From Acidobacteria bacterium 13_2_20CM_2_57_6 (GTDB taxonomy: Bacteria; Acidobacteriota; Terriglobia; Acidiferrales; UBA7541): DNA of 50,734 nt. The DNA is taken from assembly GCA_001917435.1 (NCBI GenBank), contig MNEA01000138.1, positions 1 to 50,734 on the forward strand. Direction: 5' to 3'. The position numbers and the translations under genes are program-made. The notes beneath the pieces are model-generated. The model did not search any database. It saw nothing but the letters and a program-made list of their open reading frames with translations, and was not told the DNA's origin. This document shows, in pieces, positions 24,640 through 32,827 of this stretch (position 1 is its first letter; the number at the start of each line of letters is the position of its first letter).

Positions 24640-26385
24640 CTAGAACTGAACGCTGAGCCCGCCTCGAAAAGTCCGGAACGCCGGTACCAGAACGACATGG
24701 CCATCCCTGCTGTTGGTGGAGACATACCCCTGCGCCAGCAGATTGTTGCAATCAGCGATAGCTTCCCACCGCCCCAGGGCAAACTTGGGTAGCGGTTGCC
24801 TGAGAATCAGGTGTAGGTAGGGGTCCATCTGAAAAATAGACTCGCCGTAACCGTCCACGGAGGAAACCGTGACGCCGTTCACCCATTTATATCCCGCCTG
24901 GACTTTGGTGCCGATATAAGGCACCCTCGCAGAAATCCCCGCTCCCAATGAATGCCGCTGCGCTGTTCGAAGAGAATCCCTAAGCAAACCATCCGCATCG
25001 TCTGAAGGCGTGAGGGCTCCACCGAATGAATACAGGGCCGTCAATTCCACGTCGCCGTCGAGCTTTTCGCGAAACGCAAGGCGCGTTCCCCAACTACTCG
25101 AGGAGCCCCCATCATAGGCAAAACCCGTTGAAAAGAAATCCTGAAAATAGTCCGCCGCGGGAAGGTCGCTGCCCTTTCCGAAGACCGCCACGTGGCGGTT
25201 GTCGTCATGGAAACCTGCGACTTGGAACCTGCCGCGGGTACTAATTTTTCGTTCCGCCGAAATCTCTTCATGCAAACCGTTCTGCAGAACCGGGCGGCCC
25301 TGGCGCCAGAGCAAGGCGGGAAAAGCATCCAGTTCACTAAGCGCCGCCCCGAGTGCACCACCTAGTTGTCGACCATTGGCTTCGAGCGGACCAGGCCCGT
25401 TGGGCATGGACGCGAAAACGAACGCGGTGTTCCAATCGTCAGTCAGGCGCACGTTTAATTCTGCCCGCGGACGGAGGGAGGACGCTGAGGCCCCGAGCCC
25501 CACAAGAACGTACTCTCCGCCGTAAGTCAGAACACTGCGGTCACCAAGCGCCAACGCACCACCCTGATCAATGCGAGCACCACGGAAAGTCGGGCCGACG
25601 GGTCCCAGCTTGGCCTCGCGGAGGACCAGCGCCGTGTGTGGTCCGGCACCCAGCGTTCCCGTCGGCAACCACACCGTGGCGATACCGCCGGCAGGGGCAT
25701 CGCTGTCATAGTTCATCTGGCCGGCAAAAATCATTCTGCTTGTGCCGCCCAACTTCTGGTCGTAGGCCACTGCGGTGGCAGGCGCAGAGGCAATGCTAGA
25801 AGCCGAAGTCGGGCGCCGCGCTCCATCGGTAAATTCCATTCGCATTCTGGGCGCCCGTGGGCCGACTACCTCACCGGTAACAGCAGAAGCGCTCAAGGTG
25901 TCGTGGTCCACCCACTCCAGAACGGGCCGCATTCCAGAAGCGGACCGCAACACCCATTTCCAGTCGTCGACTTCGGCGGTGCTGCTCGCAGGCATGCGCC
26001 GCAATTGGTCCAGCGACGCGAACATGGATTCCAGTTCAATGCGAACTACCGTCGTCAGATTGGAAGTGACACGAACGTGTTTTTCAAGCGTCGGAAGGAA
26101 TCCGGCGAGAGTCACACGGACGGTGTAAAAACCGGGAGCCAGCTTGTCGCCACGGAACATCCCTTGTGTATTCGTCAAAAAGCTGCGGGTGGCTGCCACC
26201 CCCACGGCTTCGGAAATCAGCTCAACGCTCGCACCCAACTGCGGCGTACCGGCAGCGTCGTGCACCACTCCTCGAAGCTTGCCCGGGACAGGCTTCGCTT
26301 GCGCAGCCGCCGGAATCGCCGCATAGGACGAAACCATGGCGGTCAGGACCAGGGCCCCCAGGGTTCGGAGCCGTTCCTGTTTCAC
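24640..26385 (-). CDS. Outer-membrane beta-barrel with carboxypeptidase-regulatory N-domain
   Basis: The 581-aa protein has a signal peptide (GALVLTAMVSSYAAIPAAAQA) and then a CarboxypepD_reg-like beta-sandwich (GKLRGVVHDAAGTPQLGASVEL ... FYTVRVTLAGF, about residues 35-110). The rest is rich in alternating hydrophobic/polar strands and ends GLSVQF, with the terminal Phe expected for Bam-inserted barrels. Size and start resemble a TonB-dependent receptor, but no plug domain is recognisable. It lies 6 bases after the stop of the GWxTD gene, so the two share an mRNA. The ligand is unknown. Confidence 0.75.
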   Translation of the reverse strand: MKQERLRTLGALVLTAMVSSYAAIPAAAQAKPVPGKLRGVVHDAAGTPQLGASVELISEAVGVAATRSFLTNTQGMFRGDKLAPGFYTVRVTLAGFLPTLEKHVRVTSNLTTVVRIELESMFASLDQLRRMPASSTAEVDDWKWVLRSASGMRPVLEWVDHDTLSASAVTGEVVGPRAPRMRMEFTDGARRPTSASSIASAPATAVAYDQKLGGTSRMIFAGQMNYDSDAPAGGIATVWLPTGTLGAGPHTALVLREAKLGPVGPTFRGARIDQGGALALGDRSVLTYGGEYVLVGLGASASSLRPRAELNVRLTDDWNTAFVFASMPNGPGPLEANGRQLGGALGAALSELDAFPALLWRQGRPVLQNGLHEEISAERKISTRGRFQVAGFHDDNRHVAVFGKGSDLPAADYFQDFFSTGFAYDGGSSSSWGTRLAFREKLDGDVELTALYSFGGALTPSDDADGLLRDSLRTAQRHSLGAGISARVPYIGTKVQAGYKWVNGVTVSSVDGYGESIFQMDPYLHLILRQPLPKFALGRWEAIADCNNLLAQGYVSTNSRDGHVVLVPAFRTFRGGLSVQF

Positions 26386-26391
26386 GTTTCT

Positions 26392-28089
26392 TTACCTCCC
26401 CGGTGCGGCATTCGCCGCGGTTTTGGTTTCCGCTGGCGCTTTCACCGTAAACTCCGCCGAGCGCGAAATCGTCTGTTTCGAGAGCGTGTCCGTGGCATTC
26501 ACTTCAAGACTGTACTTCCCCGGAGGCAGCGTCGCGAGAGGAAGAAGCCGCTCGATGGTGACTTGGTCGCCCGTCTGCTTCATCTCCTCGGAAGTCTCCT
26601 TGAACTGCATCACCTGATCTTTGCCTTTTTTCACGGTGTATTCAAACGTCGCGCTGGACTTGTGGGATTTGTCGTCAGGCTTCAAGTTATAAACCTGCAT
26701 GTAAATGCCGAGCCTGTCGGCAGTTGTGAAATCGCCTTCAAGACGCGGACGGACTTTCGAAGAACCGAGCACGAACTGTCCCGAACCGATTTGCTTCGCC
26801 GGAACACGTTCGATTTGGTCGGCAAGAATTAACGAACTGGCATCGAGTTTGTCGTCATCATACCGCGGCACCTGCAAACGCGTGTTCACAACTCCGATAT
26901 TTCCGCTCTGCACGTCCTTGATCACCAGATCCAGGCGGTACAGACCCGGGCGAAGCGGAATCGCCTTCTGATAAATTGACTGGAGCTTCAATGATTGCTG
27001 GAAAAGGGAATCCGGGAAGTCCTTGCTGACGGGGTCTTCGAACGTCTGAACGACACGGCCGGTTAATGTGCTCACGCGCCCAAAGATATTCATCGTCGCG
27101 GAGTGAATCCCATCTTTAGACTGGAAAGAGAGCTGACTATTGGGAATCTGAATCGTCACAGGCACTAAAACCGTGTCATTCGTCACTTTCAGGTAATCGG
27201 TCCGCCAATTGAAGTGCACTTGATCGCGGACGATGCGCGAAGTCACCACCGCTTCGAGATCCTTGAATTTAACCTCGGGCGGCTTGTTCACCTTGGCGTA
27301 GAGTTCCAGCCGGTTGAATTCGTTCATGCTGGCTGGTTGACCACCCATGGTGGTCGGCAGGTTGGTGCCGTCCGAGCGAGTGAAGCGGTCGGTCTTCGAA
27401 GCCATGCCCATGGATTCCATCAAACTTAGCCCCGCTCCAGGCACGTGCAGGAGCGCGTCTTTTTCCGACGGATCCATGGTCATGTGATATTCGCCCGAGC
27501 CGCTGGGATCCACGAATTCCAAAATAATGTTTTCCCCGATGCCTTCCAAATAGCGCCAGCGCCACGTCTCCCACGGATATGTGCTGGTGGAGCCGCCGCC
27601 CTCTTCCATTGGCCGGTCATAGGTGCCACCCGTCGGGTGCGATTCAATCTCGTCCGGCGGTCCCCACATGATGTACATGCGCCCGCGGTCGGTCTTCCAT
27701 CCCGGAATGCCGGAGGCATAATGTTCGTTGGCGTACGCGATGCGGCGGTAATGCTCTTCCTTAAAGTCATTCTCCGGCAAGTCCGGGTTGCTGCTGCGCC
27801 GCAGCCAGAATTGCTCAATGAACTGTTCGCGTTCTTCGTTGGTATCCAGTTGCAGAAAAGCATTACGTTCGTCTGGTGAGATGATGTAGGTAACGTCTTC
27901 CGTCAGCCATTGCCGGTAGGCGCTGTCCAACTCCTTCAGCGTCCTGCGCATTTTTCGCTTTGTTTCTTTATCTAATTTTTGGGGTCCCGGAGGCGTACCC
28001 GGATCTTGCGTTTGCTGCGCGAAAAGTGATGGAACGGCGATGGCAACCGAAAAAGTCCAAACAAACAGGGCGCGAACTACCCTTGACAT
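26392..28089 (-). CDS. GWxTD-domain protein
   Basis: The 565-aa secreted protein has an N-terminal signal (ALFVWTFSVAIAVPSLFAQ) and the GWxTD domain: WLTEDVTYIISPDERNAF, FIEQFWLRR and GWKTDRGRMYIMWGPPDEIE (about residues 60-160). The C-terminal half has beta-sandwich repeats (LYRLDLVIKDVQSGN; GKYSLEVNATDTLSKQ). The domain is common in acidobacteria and Bacteroidota and its biochemical role is not established. A sigma70 promoter lies upstream (28119-28147) and GAGGTG sits about 6 bases before the ATG. The next gene downstream, 6 bases away, is the outer-membrane barrel, so an envelope role is likely. Confidence 0.88.
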   Translation of the reverse strand: MSRVVRALFVWTFSVAIAVPSLFAQQTQDPGTPPGPQKLDKETKRKMRRTLKELDSAYRQWLTEDVTYIISPDERNAFLQLDTNEEREQFIEQFWLRRSSNPDLPENDFKEEHYRRIAYANEHYASGIPGWKTDRGRMYIMWGPPDEIESHPTGGTYDRPMEEGGGSTSTYPWETWRWRYLEGIGENIILEFVDPSGSGEYHMTMDPSEKDALLHVPGAGLSLMESMGMASKTDRFTRSDGTNLPTTMGGQPASMNEFNRLELYAKVNKPPEVKFKDLEAVVTSRIVRDQVHFNWRTDYLKVTNDTVLVPVTIQIPNSQLSFQSKDGIHSATMNIFGRVSTLTGRVVQTFEDPVSKDFPDSLFQQSLKLQSIYQKAIPLRPGLYRLDLVIKDVQSGNIGVVNTRLQVPRYDDDKLDASSLILADQIERVPAKQIGSGQFVLGSSKVRPRLEGDFTTADRLGIYMQVYNLKPDDKSHKSSATFEYTVKKGKDQVMQFKETSEEMKQTGDQVTIERLLPLATLPPGKYSLEVNATDTLSKQTISRSAEFTVKAPAETKTAANAAPGR

Positions 28090-28118
28090 GAAGACACCTC
28101 AAACTTTAGGACGTTGAG

Positions 28119-28147
28119 ATTCTAACCCCGGACAAGCCTGCCGTCAA
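28119..28147 (-). promoter_or_regulatory. Sigma70 promoter of the GWxTD operon
   Basis: On the minus strand, -35 TTGACG (28142-28147) and -10 TAGAAT (28119-28124) are separated by 17 bases; each matches consensus at 5 of 6 positions. The start of transcription would be near 28112, leaving a short leader with a good ribosome site before the ATG at 28089. Confidence 0.7.
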
Positions 28148-28261
28148 TGAGCGGAATCCCCTTCATTTTGAGGCACTTGTCTCCCAAATGGGGTTAGATC
28201 ACTGCCTTTGCAGATTGGTTGCCTGACAGTTTTTGACCTGAACGAAAGTACAGGAGGAAGA

Positions 28262-28549
28262 TTACTGAATGCGCTGCAAATGGGTGTCCGAACCTACCAG
28301 GGAATCGAAGATGGCCAGAACATGACGCCGGTAATCGACCATGCGCGCAAAAATATCGCGAAGCTGGGGATCGCGTTCCGCTTCGCGGTGCCACTTCGCA
28401 AGAACAACCGCGGGTACCTCGATGTCCCGGCGAAGCTTGTCCGCGGAATGGCCACGCAGAAATAAGCCGTAGAAAAAAGCAGCCTCACGCTGCGGGAAGT
28501 CGAGATCGTGCACGACTTCGGAAGGAACGAATTGTGGCACCGTGGCCAT
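28262..28549 (-). CDS. Small uncharacterised protein with helical/HTH-like segment
   Basis: The 95-aa protein is acidic to neutral and mostly helical. After an N-terminal FVPSEVVHDLDFPQREAAFF segment comes SADKLRRDIEVPAVVLAKW, which looks like a helix-turn-helix or small-domain motif. It has no signal peptide. It stands alone between the GWxTD gene and the divergent EcsC-like gene, about 160 bases from each. No clear ribosome site precedes the ATG at 28549. I consider it a real gene because its amino-acid composition is balanced, unlike antisense shadows in this window, but the function is not recognised. Confidence 0.6.
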   Translation of the reverse strand: MATVPQFVPSEVVHDLDFPQREAAFFYGLFLRGHSADKLRRDIEVPAVVLAKWHREAERDPQLRDIFARMVDYRRHVLAIFDSLVGSDTHLQRIQ

Positions 28550-28712
28550 AGAGAAAAATGCAGTTTACTCAAAAGTTCCGCCGCGTCAAGTAGGACTCCT
28601 GTTTTCTTGCCGCGTTCCGGGTAACTCCCCCTCCAGGAGGAGTTCACTCGTCGTCTCCACTCGAGCAACGCATGCAACGTCGTGGTTGCCAGGCGATTCT
28701 AACCGCCTTAGG

Positions 28713-29429
28713 ATGCTTATAGACATGACAGGGTTACACAATGCGGCCAAGGGATCGATGGCGGGACGTACCTTCAAGCGGTTTCTGCGCTTTGGTGTCC
28801 TCCGAGGACTTCGTTCGGTCGAAATTGATCCGGAACATTTCCGGCGCACTCTTGCCGACAAGCACGGCTTGTGGGTTCCAGACTTCGGGCGGATGAAAGA
28901 TGTTCCCACCGAACGCCTGGACGTCATCGCTGCAACGTTGATTCGCGATGCCGAACGGCTGGCGCTTGCGGAGGGAGCGGGCCTTGGCCTTGGCGGCATG
29001 ATCACGTTCTTGCCGGATGCCAGCTTGCTCACGGTGATTACGCTTCGGCTCATCCAGCGCCTTTCTTTGCTGTACGGATTTGAAGCTCGCGGCCACGACC
29101 AACGCATCGAAATGTGGAAGGCGGCGGCGGCGGCTTCGGGCATCGATTACGGCAAGGATTTGGCTGAAAAACAGATTCTCGAAAAACTGGTCCCGCGCAT
29201 TGCGGAGCGCTTCGCCGCAAAGATTGGCGCCGAGGCCGTGGAAAAGTGGGTTGGGCGATTGATTCCTCTCGCTAGCTCGGCAATCGGGGGCGCGCTGAAT
29301 TTTTCGTTTGTAAGAGGCTGGGGGCGCCGCGTGCATCGCCGTCTCCGCGCGAAGCATCTAGCGACGAAGCGTGCCACCCCAGCTTCGCCCCAGGCGGTCA
29401 CCCCAATAGCTACGGCTTTCGTGCACTGA
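28713..29429 (+). CDS. EcsC-family protein
   Basis: This protein of about 238 aa resembles the EcsC family. The middle has a hydrophobic Gly-rich hairpin (ALAEGAGLGLGGMITFLPDA, then LLTVITLRLIQRLSLLYGF), and the C-terminal part has IGGALNFSFVRGWGRRV, the typical EcsC ending in which a Gly/Ala-rich helix precedes a basic tail. The family is membrane-associated and its role is poorly known; in Bacillus EcsC is encoded with the EcsAB transporter, but no transporter is next to it here. The start is uncertain: ATG 28713 overlaps its own AGGA, while ATG 28725 has AGGA 11 bases upstream. An extension to 28542 would overlap the divergent small gene and is unlikely. Confidence 0.7.
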   Translation: MLIDMTGLHNAAKGSMAGRTFKRFLRFGVLRGLRSVEIDPEHFRRTLADKHGLWVPDFGRMKDVPTERLDVIAATLIRDAERLALAEGAGLGLGGMITFLPDASLLTVITLRLIQRLSLLYGFEARGHDQRIEMWKAAAAASGIDYGKDLAEKQILEKLVPRIAERFAAKIGAEAVEKWVGRLIPLASSAIGGALNFSFVRGWGRRVHRRLRAKHLATKRATPASPQAVTPIATAFVH

Positions 29430-29518
29430 AGCCTGCGGTAGCCATTTCTTTGGGCACGGCGTTTCACGCAATCGGGCGAGCGATCCTAGTGAGGTCGAAC
29501 AAAAAGGAGTACGCAAGA

Positions 29519-30010
29519 ATGGCTGCAAAGCAAAGGTTTCTGGGAGCTGCGATTCTCTTCGTCTGTGCGCTTGGACTCGCGCTGGTTCCTCAACGGGCCG
29601 CTTCGCAGTCGCCCCAAGGCACGAACCCGCCACAGCCCGCAGCCGAAGAATCCGTGCCCGCATTTCATGCACAAGCTCCGCAGGGCGAGCTTCCTGCAAC
29701 TTTAGATCCCGGCCTTTTCCCTGACCCCGTTGTGCAAAATGCGTACGCGGCCGCGGCAAAAATCAAAAAAGCACTCTACCAGCAGCCCTGCTACTGCCAT
29801 TGTGACCGCAGCCAGGGCCACAAAAGCCTGCTGGACTGTTTTGCCAGCAAGCACGGCGCTGGATGCGGCACCTGTATTTACGAGGACTTCTACACCCTCG
29901 AACAGTCCGGCAAAGGGAAGAGCGCCGCGCAGATACGGGCAGGAATTATCAAGGGCGAGTGGAAATCGGTGGACGCGACCAAATACAAACAACCCCCGCC
30001 AGCAAATTAA
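29519..30010 (+). CDS. Secreted PCYCGC-motif protein
   Basis: The 163-aa protein has a signal peptide (FLGAAILFVCALGLALV, cleavage near AASQ), a Pro-rich linker, and then a cysteine-rich domain. The motif QQPCYCHCDRSQGHKSLLDC, continued by CGTCIYEDFY, corresponds to the PCYCGC family, here with His instead of Gly in the core. Six cysteines are visible in the domain, which suggests disulfides or metal/haem binding. The ATG at 29519 follows AAGGAG by about 9 bases; longer readings lack a signal peptide. Function is not established for the family. It precedes the PA2779-like gene by about 110 bases on the same strand. Confidence 0.75.
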   Translation: MAAKQRFLGAAILFVCALGLALVPQRAASQSPQGTNPPQPAAEESVPAFHAQAPQGELPATLDPGLFPDPVVQNAYAAAAKIKKALYQQPCYCHCDRSQGHKSLLDCFASKHGAGCGTCIYEDFYTLEQSGKGKSAAQIRAGIIKGEWKSVDATKYKQPPPAN

Positions 30011-30121
30011 GTTCTGTGAAGTAACAACGATTGACTCCGGGGAACGTCCTTCAGAAGTTTCTTGTCACCATGCCATGCAATTCGTAAACTATTCTTACCC
30101 CAGCCAAACATAGGAGGAAGA

Positions 30122-30526
30122 ATGCATTTTCGCGTGCAGGTGTGTGTGTCGATGCTGGCGATTGCCCCTCTGTTTGCTTTGGCGGCAGTCCCGGCGGGGG
30201 CCCAAGACAAGCAGCATGTCGTCTCTCTAAGCGATCTGACCAAAGACGCCGCGCGGCCCGCTCAGACGCGCCAATCCAACGAAGAAGCCGTTCGATCGCT
30301 TCTTTCTTCCGACCAAGCGCAAAAGGCGCTGAAATCCGCCAACCTCGACTATCAAAAAGTCGATAAAGCCGTCGGCCAACTCAGCGATGAAGACCTTGCC
30401 AAACTGGCTGAGCGGTCTCGCCAAGCGCAAAGAGATTTTGCCGCGGGACGTATTTCGGATCGCGATCTGCTCTGGATCATCCTGATCGCGCTCGGCATCG
30501 TCGTCCTGGCGCTCGCGCTCCGTTAA
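30122..30526 (+). CDS. PA2779-like small membrane protein
   Basis: The 134-aa protein has a signal peptide (MLAIAPLFALAAVPAGAQ), a helical stretch (NEEAVRSLLSSDQAQKALKS ... VGQLSDEDLAKLAERSRQAQ) and a C-terminal membrane helix (LLWIILIALGIVVLALAL). This layout, with a short helical domain counting ...LsdeDlakLa..., resembles the PA2779 family. It is followed 10 bases later by a C39-like peptidase gene, just as PA2779 pairs with PA2778-type cysteine peptidases. The ATG at 30122 lies behind AGGAGGAA. The biochemical role is unknown; the pair may process or export an envelope protein. Confidence 0.7.
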   Translation: MHFRVQVCVSMLAIAPLFALAAVPAGAQDKQHVVSLSDLTKDAARPAQTRQSNEEAVRSLLSSDQAQKALKSANLDYQKVDKAVGQLSDEDLAKLAERSRQAQRDFAAGRISDRDLLWIILIALGIVVLALALR

Positions 30527-30536
30527 TTCCTACAAT

Positions 30537-31115
30537 TTGGAGTCATTCATTATTCGCATAAGCCGGATCTTTCTCGTTTTGTTCCTGTCCTTTTTCCTGG
30601 GGCCTTCTGTACAAGCGGGGCCCCAGGAAAAAGCCGGCATCTGGCTGGATGTGCCTTACGTAAGACAAACCGAAGATGGCTGCGGGTCGGCTGCCATTTC
30701 CATGCTCCTGCAATACTGGAACGCTCATGGCGCCGGGATTGACTCACAACGCGCCGACGCCTCCGCAATTCAGAAGCAGCTTTATTCGCGCAAAGTCCGC
30801 GGCATTCAGGCTTCCGACATGGAGAGTTATCTCAAAGCGTCGGGCTTTCGCGTGTTTCCCCTCAATGGAGATTGGAAAGACCTTCTCGAACAACTCAAGC
30901 AGGGACGTCCGTTAATTGCCAGTCTTCAGCCCGGCAGCTCAAAAACCCCGTTACACTACGTCGTGGTGACGGGCATCGATTGGCAGAACGGAGCCGTCTT
31001 CATCAACGATCCCGCACGCGGGAAACTTCTCCGGGTCGCTCGTGAGGATTTTGAAAAGCAATGGCGGCCAAACCGCAATTGGATGCTGCTGGTTCTCCCC
31101 GAAAAGGCTTCGTGA
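30537..31115 (+). CDS. C39-like cysteine peptidase (PA2778-type, without its TPR half)
   Basis: This 192-aa secreted protein has an N-terminal signal (IFLVLFLSFFLGPSVQA) and a papain-like C39 fold: the catalytic Cys49 in EDGCGSAAISM, His140 in LHYVVVTGI and Asn/Asp in INDPARG. It would cleave or bind a peptide in the periplasm. PA2778-family proteins usually carry a C-terminal TPR region, whereas here the TPR lies in the next gene. The start appears to be TTG at 30537 with no good ribosome site, so translation may be coupled to the PA2779-like gene. The stop overlaps the GTG start of the following gene (GTGA). Confidence 0.78.
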   Translation: MESFIIRISRIFLVLFLSFFLGPSVQAGPQEKAGIWLDVPYVRQTEDGCGSAAISMLLQYWNAHGAGIDSQRADASAIQKQLYSRKVRGIQASDMESYLKASGFRVFPLNGDWKDLLEQLKQGRPLIASLQPGSSKTPLHYVVVTGIDWQNGAVFINDPARGKLLRVAREDFEKQWRPNRNWMLLVLPEKAS

Positions 31116-32678
31116 CCTTTTTTTTAGCCGCAGTGTTGGTGCTGCGTTTCCCCGCGTTCGCCCAGAATCCCGCCTCTGATCAAGTTCGACTTCCCGCAGT
31201 GCAGAGCGCGTTTGACGCTGGGCAATGGGAGGAAGCCGCAAAGCTCGCTCGAGGGCCCGCGGATCAATCGCCGGATTTTGATTTTCTCGCCGGACTTGCT
31301 TTGGCGCGGTTGGAGAAATGGGACGAGGCCAAACTCGCATTTGATGCCGGCCTTCGCAAATCGCCAGGCGATTCGCGGTTCCTGGTGGAGCTTGCCGGCG
31401 TCGCTTACAAGCAAAAAGACTTTCGGGCCGCAAAGAACCATCTCCATGCGGCGCTTAACGTTCGAACCTTCCCTGAAGCTCAAGGAATCGCTCCGCGACA
31501 GCGCAGTTGCGTTCAATGCTCCCCAAGTACTCACAGCCGATGCCCTGCTCACAACCGAGGCGCGCCTGGACGATCTGGGAATCTTTTCAAGCCGGCGGAT
31601 GGAGCTCTCCCCGGCGGACTCGGGAAACTACGACGCAACACTGCACTTGGCTGAGAAGAACGGCTGGGGCGATTCGAAAGTTGAAGGCGTCGTTTCGCTT
31701 TTGAGCGGCTTGCCTTATGCCACGGTCTATCCAGAGTTTTACAATCTGGGCCGCGATGCCGTGAACTTAACCTCGCTCGCGCGATGGGATTCGGAAAAAC
31801 GCCGCGTCTCCCTCGCGCTCTCCTTCCCCCTTTACGGCGATCCCAGCTTGCGACTGCGTCTTTATGCCGATGCGCGCAACGAAAATTGGAACTTGGCGCA
31901 AACTTTCCTCGGCGCGGTTACTCCGGTGACAGACTTGAACATGCGTCGCGCGGCAGCCGGAGCAGAAGTGCATTCCATCGTGAATGGCCGCTGGAGCTGG
32001 AGTGCTGGCGCGGAAGTCGCGCATCGAAATTTTCGGAATTTGGCCGCAATCAGCTCTCCCGTGCAGCCGGAGTTCTTTGCCAACGCTACGTCCCTTGCCG
32101 CATGGCTCGGTGCCGAACGTTCTCTCTACCGTGCTCCGGAGCGGCGATTCACGTTGGACTCCTCGGCTAACGTGAAAGTCGGCCGGGAGTTTGCCAATGG
32201 CCTCGGGCCGTTGGCCACGGTGCGCGCCTCGCTTCGCGCACATTGGCTTCCGCGCGCAAAGGGCGACGACTACGAGACGCAGATCAAAATTCGCACGGGA
32301 GCGACCGCCGGCAAAGCCACTCTCGACGAACTGTTCGAATTGGGCATCGAGCGCGACAACGACCTCTGGCTCCGCGGCCACGCCGGAACTTTTGACGGCC
32401 GCAAAGGGTCCGCTCCGCTCGGACGGCGATTTTTTCTGGCCAATTGGGAAACGGACAAGAGCATCTATCAAAACGGTTTTTTCACCGTGAAGTTCGGGCC
32501 ATTTCTCGATAGTGGCGCCATTGCCGATTCTTCGGGCCTCTTTGGCTCGCGACGCTGGCTCTGGGATGCCGGCGCGCAATGCAAGGTCCGAGTCCTAGGA
32601 AGTCTGACCGTCGTTCTGTCCTACGGGCGGGACTTGCGCGGTGGAAAGGGGGTCTTCTACGGAACGGTTCTGCACTAG
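31112..32678 (+). pseudogene. Broken TPR / outer-membrane barrel protein gene (frameshift)
   Basis: Two frames together make one envelope protein. The first (from GTG 31112, AAAGG 5 bases upstream) has a signal peptide and TPR-like repeats: FLAGLALARLEKWDEAKLAF, RFLVELAGVAYKQKDFRAAK. The second, open to 32678, gives FEPSLKLKESLRDSAVAFNA, then LTTEARLDDLGIF and a beta-barrel ending in GVFYGTVLH. The join is near 31445-31465, where one frame runs out of TPR pattern just as the other begins. The TPR array seems to stop one repeat early, so a deletion of roughly a hundred bases, not a multiple of three, is likely. The gene is probably inactive, unless the sequence contains an assembly error. Confidence 0.65.
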
Positions 32679-32827
32679 TTCCCGGTGTCGCCTTTCCAAA
32701 GAATCGCAATTCCGAAGGTCGGGAAACCCGGCTACTATTGCTTCCGTCTCACATTCAGTTCGCGTGGCGGCCGGAGTCAATCACCAAAGGCCCGCGGTGC
32801 TCAAACTTCTTCAAGACGGGGGAGCCG

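Noticed and set aside
30537..31115. C39-like peptidase as leader peptidase of the lasso-like cluster
   Set aside because: It is 10 kb away, in an operon with a PA2779-like gene, and C39 enzymes of this secreted form do not process lasso leaders; kept only as a remote possibility.
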